Origin: Coriobacteriales bacterium
GTDB lineage: Bacteria > Actinomycetota > Coriobacteriia > Coriobacteriales > CADBOM01
NCBI GenBank assembly: GCA_017515355.1
Contig: JAFWGD010000221.1
Location: 1-5,400, forward strand
Direction: 5' to 3'
DNA: 5,400 nucleotides
Of the stretch, positions 1 through 5,400 are shown one piece after another. Position numbers and translations under genes: made by a program. Below the pieces are notes generated by a model. That model saw nothing but the letters and a program-made list of their open reading frames with translations, ran no database searches and was not told the DNA's origin. How positions within the stretch are numbered: the first letter of the stretch is position 1; each line of letters starts with the position of its first letter.

Positions 1-3000
1 CACATCATGCTCAACGAGGCTTGCAGCTCCGGCTGCGGATCGTTCATCGAAACCTTTGCAGATTCAATGGGCATGAAGGTCGAGGAGTTCGCCAAGGCGG
101 CGCTCTCGGCTAAGCTCCCCGTCGACCTCGGCAGCCGTTGCACCGTCTTCATGAACTCGCGCGTCAAGCAGGCGCAGAAGGAAGGGGCCACCGTCGGCGA
201 CATCTCCGCCGGCCTCTCGTACTCCGTCATCAAGAATGCGCTCTTCAAGGTCATCAAGATTCGCTCGGCCGAGGACGTGGGCGACCACGTCGTGGTCCAA
301 GGCGGCACCTTCCTCAACGATGCGGTCCTTCGCGCATTCGAGCTGCTCTCCGGAAAGCAGGCGATCCGCTCCGACATCGCCGGCCTAATGGGTGCATACG
401 GCGCGGCTCTCCTCGCGCGCGACAGGGCTGAGAAGGCCGCCGCTGCGCTTTCCGAGGGCGAAGCTGTGAAATCGACGCTTCTCAATGCCAAAGAGCTCGA
501 GGAATTGACCGTACAGCACACCACAGTCCACTGTAAGGGCTGTTCCAACTCCTGCCTTCTCACTATCAACGATTTCGGAAAAGACCCCCTTACAGGGCAG
601 CACAGGCGCTTCATAACCGGAAACAGGTGCGAGAGGGGAGCGGGCAACAAGCTGGCATCGCAGGGAGTACCCAACCTCTTCGACTACAAGCAGCACAGGC
701 TCTTCGACTACGAGCCGCTCGGCGAGAAGGCCACGCGAGCCACCGTCGGAATCCCGCGTGCCCTCAACATGTACGAGAACTACCCGTTCTGGTTCACCTT
801 CTTCACCGAGCTCGGATGCAACGTCGTCCTCTCCGACCGCTCCACCAAGGAGACCTACAACGCGGGCATCGAGTCGATGCCGTCGGAGTCGGTCTGCTAC
901 CCGGCGAAGCTCAGCCACGGCCATATCATGAACCTCATCGACAAGGGCGTCGACTTCATCTTCATGCCCTGCATCAGGTGGGAGCGCAAGGAAGACCCGC
1001 GCGCGATGAACCACTACAACTGCCCGATCGTCGTGAGCTACCCCGAGGTTCTCAAGCTCAACATCGACGAGCTGCGCAACGGATCGATGGACTTCTACAA
1101 CCCGTTCCTGCCCTACGCCAATCGCGATATCCTGCCAGAGCATCTCAAGGACATCCTCGACGAGGCATTCAGGAAGCACCCTGGCAGCGCTGCGGCTCCG
1201 ACGCTTGCGGAGATCACCGCTGCGGTCAACAAGGCGTGGGAAGAGGACGAGCGCTTCAAGAACGACATCCGCGCCAAGGGCGAGGAGGTTCTCGAGTGGC
1301 TGGCTGCCAACGACAGGCAGGGCATCGTTCTCGCCGGGCGCCCGTACCATCAGGACCCCGAGATCAACCACGCGATTCCCGAGCTGCTGACCAGCTTCGG
1401 GCTCGCGGTGCTCACCGAGGATAGCGTTGCGCACCTAGTCAAGCCCGACCGCCCGATCAGGGTCATCGACCAGTGGATGTTCCACTCGAGGCTCTACGCG
1501 GCGGCCAAGCTGACGACGCTCGTGCCCAATCTCAACCTGATCCAGCTCAACTCCTTCGGATGCGGTCTCGACGCCGTCACCACCGACCAGGTGCAGGAGA
1601 TCCTCGAGGGCGCCGGCAAGATCTACACCGTCCTGAAGATCGACGAGGTCAGCAACCTCGGAGCCGCGAGGATCCGCGTGCGCTCGCTGCTTGCAGCCAT
1701 CAACGACGGAATCGAGGCCGAGAAGGCGCTCCAGGAGGTCGAAGGGCTCGGGGAGCCGCTGGAGGCGCAAATCGACGAGGGAATCGTCTCCTGCCCAGTC
1801 GCCGACGCAGCGGCCGAGGAGGCCGAGGTCGAGGCCGAATCCGATGCGTCCACCAGCATTCCCAAGGATGGCACCGTCACCGTCGTTCCCAACCAACCCA
1901 ATCAGCTCGACAAGCTGGTCAAGTTTGCCTCGGACAAGGGCATCAAGCTGCGCGAGAACATCGAGACCAGCTTCCCGAAGGTCCAGTACACCGAGCAGAT
2001 GAAGGCGGACCGCTGGACGATCATCTCGCCGCAGATGTCGCCGATCCACTTCGAGCTGCTGCAGCAGGCCTTCAACGATGGCGGCTACAACCTCGAGGTG
2101 CTCCCGTCGGTCGACCACGGCGCCATCGAGGTGGGCCTCAAGTACGCGAACAACGACGTCTGCTACCCGTCGATCATCGTCACCGGCCAGATCATGGAGG
2201 CGGTGCTGTCCGGCAAATACGACACCGACCGCCTCGCCGTCATCATCACGCAGACCGGTGGCGGATGCCGCGCAACCAACTACATCGCGCTGATCCGCAA
2301 GGCGCTCAAGGAAGCGGGCCTCGGACACATTCCCGTGATCTCGCTGGCGTTCCACAAGCTCGAGGAGGACAACCCGGGCTTCAAGATCAAGCCCAAGCTG
2401 CTCTATCAGGGCTTCAGCGGGATCTTCTACGGAGACGTGCTGATGCAGTGCCTCTACAGGACGCGTCCGTACGAGGCGGTCGAGGGCTCGGCCAACGCGC
2501 TGTTCCGCAAATGGATGGACAAGCTCAAGGCCGAGAGCCACAAGCTCACGCCGCGCCGCTTCTCGAAGAACATCCATGCGATGGTGCGCGACTTCGACAA
2601 CCTGCCGCTCGTCAACGACCGCAGCAAGCCGCGCGTCGGAGTGGTTGGCGAGATCCTCGTCAAGTTCCACCCGACGGGCAACAACGAGATCGTCGAGGTC
2701 ATCGAGAGCGAAGGCTGCGAGGCCGTCGTTCCCGGGCTCGCCGAGTTCTTCCTCTACGGAATCTCGAACTCGATCTGGCATTCGCAGCACAACGGCACGC
2801 CGAAGAAGAAGGCCCGCGGATCGAAGCTCTCGCTCAAGGGCATCGACATCATCCGCAAACCCATCTTCGGTGCGCTCTCGAAGTCGAAGCGCTTCCAGCC
2901 TCCGACGCCGATCCTCGAGCTGGCCGACTTCGCCAGACCTATCCTCTCGCTGTGCCACACGATGGGCGAGGGCTGGCTGCTCACCGCCGAGATGGTCGAG

Positions 3001-3249
3001 CTCATCCATTCGGGTGCGCCCAACATCGCGTGCCTGCAGCCCTTTGCGTGCCTGCCCAACCACGTGACCGGCAAGGGCGTGATCAAGGAGCTTCGCAGGG
3101 TCTATCCGCAGAGCAACATCGTCGCGATCGACTATGACCCGGGCGCCTCGGAGGTCAACCAGCTCAACAGGATCAAGCTGATGATCTCGGTCGCCAAGCA
3201 CAACTTCGAGGAGGAGCGCAAGGCCGCGGCGGCCTCTGCGAGCGAGTAG
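1..3249 (+). CDS. Giant acyl-CoA dehydratase activase-related protein (HgdC/BadF-type ATPase domain + DUF2229 + HgdB-like), 5' end missing
   Basis: The frame is open from the first base, so the true start lies upstream; 1082 residues are visible. Residue numbers here count from the in-frame ATG at base 7. Residues 1-140 are the C-terminal half of a BcrAD/BadFG ASKHA ATPase. C6 (in NEACSSGCGSF) and C45 (in RCTVF) have the spacing of the two [4Fe-4S] ligands of the activator HgdC, followed by a GGTFLND motif. Next come C176-x2-C179-x3-C183 and C208, a DUF2229/HgdB-like module (about 246-566, with VCYPAK and MPCIR), an acidic linker (about 598-632) and a second HgdB-like module (about 668-1063, with VCYPSI, TGGGC and ACLQPFACLPNH). 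Family members are usually around 1400 residues, with more activase sequence at the N-terminus. By family knowledge, activases use ATP to drive low-potential electron transfer into 2-hydroxyacyl-CoA dehydratases. The substrate of these fused proteins is unknown. It is probably cytoplasmic, as no membrane segment is visible. It faces the next gene convergently. Confidence 0.93.
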   Translation, partial: HIMLNEACSSGCGSFIETFADSMGMKVEEFAKAALSAKLPVDLGSRCTVFMNSRVKQAQKEGATVGDISAGLSYSVIKNALFKVIKIRSAEDVGDHVVVQGGTFLNDAVLRAFELLSGKQAIRSDIAGLMGAYGAALLARDRAEKAAAALSEGEAVKSTLLNAKELEELTVQHTTVHCKGCSNSCLLTINDFGKDPLTGQHRRFITGNRCERGAGNKLASQGVPNLFDYKQHRLFDYEPLGEKATRATVGIPRALNMYENYPFWFTFFTELGCNVVLSDRSTKETYNAGIESMPSESVCYPAKLSHGHIMNLIDKGVDFIFMPCIRWERKEDPRAMNHYNCPIVVSYPEVLKLNIDELRNGSMDFYNPFLPYANRDILPEHLKDILDEAFRKHPGSAAAPTLAEITAAVNKAWEEDERFKNDIRAKGEEVLEWLAANDRQGIVLAGRPYHQDPEINHAIPELLTSFGLAVLTEDSVAHLVKPDRPIRVIDQWMFHSRLYAAAKLTTLVPNLNLIQLNSFGCGLDAVTTDQVQEILEGAGKIYTVLKIDEVSNLGAARIRVRSLLAAINDGIEAEKALQEVEGLGEPLEAQIDEGIVSCPVADAAAEEAEVEAESDASTSIPKDGTVTVVPNQPNQLDKLVKFASDKGIKLRENIETSFPKVQYTEQMKADRWTIISPQMSPIHFELLQQAFNDGGYNLEVLPSVDHGAIEVGLKYANNDVCYPSIIVTGQIMEAVLSGKYDTDRLAVIITQTGGGCRATNYIALIRKALKEAGLGHIPVISLAFHKLEEDNPGFKIKPKLLYQGFSGIFYGDVLMQCLYRTRPYEAVEGSANALFRKWMDKLKAESHKLTPRRFSKNIHAMVRDFDNLPLVNDRSKPRVGVVGEILVKFHPTGNNEIVEVIESEGCEAVVPGLAEFFLYGISNSIWHSQHNGTPKKKARGSKLSLKGIDIIRKPIFGALSKSKRFQPPTPILELADFARPILSLCHTMGEGWLLTAEMVELIHSGAPNIACLQPFACLPNHVTGKGVIKELRRVYPQSNIVAIDYDPGASEVNQLNRIKLMISVAKHNFEEERKAAAASASE

Positions 3250-3263
3250 CGATTCGCGCCAAG

Positions 3264-3286
3264 CATCGATGTTTAAACGCCCGGGC
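3264..3286. repeat. Run of three abutting 8-bp palindromes
   Basis: Just after the stop of the large gene, three perfect 8-bp palindromes lie end to end: CATCGATG (3264-3271), GTTTAAAC (3271-3278) and GCCCGGGC (3279-3286). The first two share one G. No T-tract follows, so this is not a normal terminator for the upstream gene. A role as a protein-binding site, or simple coincidence, cannot be separated from the sequence alone. Confidence 0.4.
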
Positions 3287-3306
3287 AGCCTCGCGGCGAT
3301 CCCTCG

Positions 3307-3350
3307 AAAAAAGCGGCGCCCAATTTCCTGTTGCTGTGGAAATGGGGCGC
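3307..3350 (-). terminator. Rho-independent terminator of the ACT-domain gene
   Basis: Reading the minus strand, a 13-bp stem with one internal mismatch (arms at 3338-3350 and 3316-3328) closes a 9-base loop at 3329-3337. After three further bases it is followed by six T (A6 at 3307-3312 on the plus strand). It begins about 38 bases past the TAG stop of the minus-strand gene. On the plus strand the same stem is not followed by a T-run, so it should act as an intrinsic terminator in one direction only. The large plus-strand gene has no intrinsic terminator of its own that I can see. Confidence 0.85.
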
Positions 3351-3388
3351 AGTTCGGCTCCTATGGGGCTATCGGCTATCGAGAAGCC

Positions 3389-3664
3389 CTAGATCTTGTA
3401 CATGTAGTCGAAGACGTCCTTGCGTTGGAGAGTGATCTGCACTCCGAGGCTCTCGGAGTTTACTGCCAGCAGGTCCTGCGTCTTGTCGAAGCTGCATTTC
3501 TCCTCGTCGAGCGAGACGATCATGGTCATCGTGAAGATGTCGCCGAGAATCGTCTGCCTGATGTCGTCGATGTTCGCTCCGCACTCTAGCAGCGTTGCAG
3601 ATATGGCCGCGACGATTCCGGTTCTGTCCTTGCCGATAACGGATATGACGGCGCTGGTCTTCAT
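3389..3664 (-). CDS. Small ACT-domain protein, UPF0237 family
   Basis: This encodes a 91-residue protein that is a single ACT domain (beta-alpha-beta-beta-alpha-beta). The first strand and helix carry the family signature VIGKDRTGIVAAIS (residues 9-22). It is followed by CGANIDDIRQTIL (28-40) and the strand FTMTMIVSL (44-52). Length and signature match the UPF0237 family, related to the ACT part of GcvR. ACT domains generally bind amino acids or other small ligands and often dimerise; the ligand of this family is not established. The start is supported by a good Shine-Dalgarno sequence (AGGAG, minus strand, 3674-3670) five bases before the ATG. It is transcribed divergently from tilS and convergently with the large activase gene, and a terminator follows it, so it is probably monocistronic. 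Members are often paired with a UPF0210 protein gene, which is absent here. Two rare ATA codons occur, at residues 7 and 21. Confidence 0.9.
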   Translation of the reverse strand: MKTSAVISVIGKDRTGIVAAISATLLECGANIDDIRQTILGDIFTMTMIVSLDEEKCSFDKTQDLLAVNSESLGVQITLQRKDVFDYMYKI

Positions 3665-3678
3665 GGGCTCTCCTCGCC

Positions 3679-3706
3679 TTGCGTTTGCCTTCCTGGCTAG
3701 TATACG
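3679..3706 (+). promoter_or_regulatory. Candidate tilS promoter overlapping the divergent promoter
   Basis: On the plus strand TTGCGT (3679-3684) and TATACG (3701-3706) are separated by 16 bases and resemble -35 and -10 hexamers. Transcription would begin near 3713 and give a leader of about 100 bases before tilS. The -10 shares the palindromic core GTATAC (3700-3705) with the minus-strand candidate, so the two promoters would compete for the same DNA. The match is moderate. Confidence 0.3.
3699..3704 (-). promoter_or_regulatory. Candidate -10 element for the ACT-domain gene
   Basis: The minus strand reads TATACT, a near-perfect sigma-70 type -10 hexamer, 34 bases before the ATG at 3664. This would give a leader of roughly 28 bases containing the Shine-Dalgarno site. 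No convincing -35 hexamer is visible at 16-18 bases upstream (sequence there is like TGCGCC), so this is a candidate only. Confidence 0.45.
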
Positions 3707-3763
3707 CGACCGTGGCAGCGCGGCGCATGGTAGACTGGGTTAGCAAGCGAAGATATCGGTGCA

Positions 3764-3787
3764 CCATCGGGCTCAGAGCCCGGATGG
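3764..3787 (+). promoter_or_regulatory. Hairpin in the tilS leader
   Basis: Arms CCATCGGGCT (3764-3773) and AGCCCGGATGG (3777-3787) pair completely apart from one bulged base in the right arm, closing a three-base CAG loop. No T-tract follows, so it is not an intrinsic terminator. It lies 26 bases before the chosen tilS start and 14 bases before the purine-rich ribosome-binding region. It also buries an alternative in-frame ATG at 3784. It could be a leader RNA structure or an operator; this is inferred from position only. Confidence 0.4.
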
Positions 3788-3813
3788 GCGCGTTCAAGAG
3801 GGGAGGGCGCGAG

Positions 3814-5319
3814 ATGGATGAGAGGGTCTGCGAGCTGATCGAGCTTGTCGAGCTGGCATGCGCCGAGCACGACCTCTTCTCGAGTTGCACGAGTGCGCCC
3901 GAGTTGCTGATGGTCAGCGGCGGATCCGACTCCACTGCGATGTGCCTGCTTGCCGCGCATCTCGCGCGGCAAGGGCGAGTCGACCCGTCGCGCTACCACG
4001 TGCTCCACGTCGACCACGGCCTGCGCGGGGAGGATTCCGCGAACGACGCGCTTTTCTCCGAGCGCCTCGCCGCACAGTGCGGCTTTGCTTTCCATCTTCG
4101 CAGGATCGACGTCTCGCAACGTACCGCGCAGTTCGGCGGCAACGTCGAGAGCGCTGCGCGCCACATGCGCTACGAACTTGCCGAAGAGCTGCTCGACGAG
4201 CTGTGCGAACAGGCCGGCGTCCCTGCCGAGGAAGGCCGCATCTGCGTCGCCCATACGCGCGACGACCGCATCGAGACCTTCTTCATGCGGACGATCGTCG
4301 GCACCGGCCCGGGCGGGTTCGCTTCGATCGCGTTTCGCAACGGGTGCGTTGTCCGGCCGCTGCTCGATGCTTCGCGCAGCCAGCTTCGAGATTTCATAGA
4401 AGCGCAGGCAGAGGCGGGATTCTTCGAGCCGATCATCGTCGAGGGCGCCAACGCCGGAGGAGAGTTCTCCGAGGGCGCGCGGCTAGGCCTATGGCGCGAG
4501 GATGCCACCAACTTCGGTTCCGAGGGCTTCCGCGCATTCGTCCGCAACGAGCTCATCCCGCTCGCCAAGACGCGCAACCCATCGCTCGATGAGACGCTCT
4601 CGCGCACTATCGATGCTATCGCAGACGAGAACGAGATGCTCCAGCAGCAGGTTGAGGCTGCCCTGGGCGCCGCAACCAGAGAGGATGGCACCTTCGATGC
4701 GAACTCGCTTGCAGAGCTCGAACCCCCGCTGCTGCGCCGCGCCATCTACACGCTGTGCAAGCGCGCGCTGCCCGTTGCCGAGCGCATCGAGCGCAAGCAT
4801 ATCGACGCAATCGCCGAGAATCTGTTGCGCGATGGATTCGCAATCGACCTGCCGGGAGCCGTAAGGTTCTCCAATTCTCGCGGGCGCATTTCGCTGCGTG
4901 CCATCATGGAGCGCAACAGCGAGTTGGAGGAGACCCTCGTCGAGGGCGTGAAGCTCGCCATCCCAGGTGCCGTGGAGCTCGCTGGCGGGGTCAGGATCGC
5001 CGCATGGGTCGTCGCCCCAGGCTCCAATGCAGCCGCCTTCGCGCGCGATTGCTCCACTGCAACCCGTGTCTTCCTGGACGCGCAGCTAGTCTCCGAGAAG
5101 GCGTCGGAGCTCACCATCTCCAGCCGCAGGCCTGGCGAAACGCTCCAGCCCTTGGGTATGGCGGGCGCCACGAAGAAGCTCTCCGACCTCCTCATCGATG
5201 CCAAGGTCGATGCGATGCGTCGCGATGAGATCCCCATCGTTCGCGCTGGGGATGAAATCGTATGGGTCGCCACGGTTGCACCGTTTCCTTTTCAGCGGCG
5301 GCAAGAAGACCGACGCTGA
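3814..5319 (+). CDS. tilS: tRNA(Ile)-lysidine synthetase TilS
   Basis: This encodes a 501-residue cytoplasmic enzyme that uses ATP and lysine to convert C34 of the CAU-anticodon tRNA(Ile2) to lysidine, so that it reads AUA as isoleucine. The PP-loop ATPase signature SGGSDS is at residues 35-40. Other family motifs are HVDHGLRGE (65-73), NVESAARHMRY (110-120), VAHTRDDRIET (145-155), RPLL (181-184) and EDATN (229-233) with AFVRNELIP (241-249). A TilS C-terminal domain covers about 430-486, including RRPGETLQPLG and KKLSDLLIDAK. The start at 3814 is preferred because GGAGG at 3802-3806 is seven bases upstream. In-frame ATGs at 3679 and 3784 lack a comparable site, and the first overlaps the divergent gene's leader. 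Between RPLL and EDATN there is an extra stretch of about 20 residues. After VWVA (483-486) the tail TVAPFPFQRRQEDRR does not resemble usual TilS ends, and a different reading frame becomes coding there. Confidence 0.95.
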   Translation: MDERVCELIELVELACAEHDLFSSCTSAPELLMVSGGSDSTAMCLLAAHLARQGRVDPSRYHVLHVDHGLRGEDSANDALFSERLAAQCGFAFHLRRIDVSQRTAQFGGNVESAARHMRYELAEELLDELCEQAGVPAEEGRICVAHTRDDRIETFFMRTIVGTGPGGFASIAFRNGCVVRPLLDASRSQLRDFIEAQAEAGFFEPIIVEGANAGGEFSEGARLGLWREDATNFGSEGFRAFVRNELIPLAKTRNPSLDETLSRTIDAIADENEMLQQQVEAALGAATREDGTFDANSLAELEPPLLRRAIYTLCKRALPVAERIERKHIDAIAENLLRDGFAIDLPGAVRFSNSRGRISLRAIMERNSELEETLVEGVKLAIPGAVELAGGVRIAAWVVAPGSNAAAFARDCSTATRVFLDAQLVSEKASELTISSRRPGETLQPLGMAGATKKLSDLLIDAKVDAMRRDEIPIVRAGDEIVWVATVAPFPFQRRQEDRR

Positions 5320-5400
5320 CAACGACGTGATCCCGCTCGCCGTCTTCTCGGACGACAAGCGTTACTGGTCCGTCTTTGAGCCGATCCTGCGGGAACTCGA
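5276..5400 (+). CDS. CDP-glycerol glycerophosphotransferase-family protein, N-terminal fragment, runs off the window
   Basis: In a frame different from tilS, codons with typical high-GC third positions encode RFLFSGGKKTDADNDV, then IPLAVFSDDKRYWSVFEPIL, up to the window end. From memory of the family, a basic/aromatic segment ending in SGGK followed by a strand and a (D/S)xxKRYWxVFxP motif is typical of TagB/TagF-like CDP-glycerol glycerophosphotransferase-family proteins, which act in cell-surface polymer synthesis. Those proteins usually carry a membrane segment (IDPGTGSML-like) before this point, and none is present here. No start is convincing: TTG at 5276 is placed nearest the homologous part, ATG at 5252 is in frame but has only G bases directly against it, and GTG at 5327 would cut the motif region short. 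The coding part overlaps the last 44 bases of tilS. It could be a truncated gene or the product of a genome or assembly join. Confidence 0.55.
   Translation, partial: MHRFLFSGGKKTDADNDVIPLAVFSDDKRYWSVFEPILREL

Noticed and set aside
385..1434. 349-codon minus-strand frame
   Set aside because: Same reason: composition-driven shadow of the activase gene, with no ribosome-binding site or motif.
1435..3201. Very long open frame (588 codons) on the minus strand inside the large gene
   Set aside because: It is opposite a gene with clear family motifs. Its translation is Arg/Asp/Leu/Val-biased with no recognisable domain, as expected for the shadow of a GC-rich gene.
3361..3393. GGGGCT / AGCCCT inverted repeat at the end of the ACT gene
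   Set aside because: Short arms, a long loop and no T-tract; the strong terminator at 3307-3350 explains termination better.
3269..3589. Plus-strand frame of 106 codons starting in the palindrome run
   Set aside because: It lies antisense to the well-supported ACT-domain gene and its terminator, has no Shine-Dalgarno sequence and no recognisable content.
3679..3813. Longer TilS start (ATG at 3679 or 3784)
   Set aside because: The extra residues do not resemble TilS. The 3679 start overlaps the divergent leader and promoter elements, and the 3784 ATG sits in a hairpin. The start at 3814 has a strong GGAGG site at the right distance.
1..5400. CRISPR arrays, tRNA or rRNA genes, transposase genes or IS ends
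   Set aside because: No spaced direct repeats, no tRNA-like cloverleaf in the gaps and no transposase motif was seen.

Overview
This 5.4 kb window is GC-rich, with strong use of C or G at third codon positions. It fits a strictly anaerobic, high-GC bacterium. The closest match I can suggest is the actinobacterial class Coriobacteriia (Olsenella, Atopobium or Eggerthella type). That placement rests on base composition, the giant 2-hydroxyacyl-CoA dehydratase activase-type protein and the style of the TilS sequence. It is an inference, not a database result.

Layout: (1) Bases 1-3249 (+) are the 3' part of one very large gene. It encodes the C-terminal half of an HgdC/BadF-type ATPase activase domain, a four-cysteine segment, and then two consecutive HgdB-like (2-hydroxyacyl-CoA dehydratase-like) modules separated by an acidic linker. 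The 5' end lies outside the window. (2) Bases 3250-3388 are a convergent intergenic gap. It holds a rho-independent terminator oriented for the minus-strand gene and an odd cluster of three 8-bp palindromes. (3) Bases 3389-3664 (-) encode a 91-residue single ACT-domain protein of the UPF0237 type. (4) Bases 3665-3813 are a divergent intergenic region with overlapping promoter-like elements and a hairpin in the tilS leader. (5) Bases 3814-5319 (+) encode TilS, the tRNA(Ile2) lysidine synthetase. (6) From about 5276 to the window end (+), in another frame and overlapping the end of tilS, is the start of what looks like a CDP-glycerol glycerophosphotransferase-family protein.

The genes do not form one pathway. 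The large activase/dehydratase-like protein belongs to anaerobic redox or acyl-CoA chemistry of unknown substrate, the ACT protein is a presumed small-molecule sensor, TilS is an essential translation enzyme, and the last gene points to cell-surface polymer synthesis. The two most noteworthy points are the single-chain architecture of the first protein and the tilS/downstream-gene junction. At that junction TilS loses its usual last residues exactly where the next gene appears without its usual N-terminal membrane segment. This suggests a genomic rearrangement or an assembly join.
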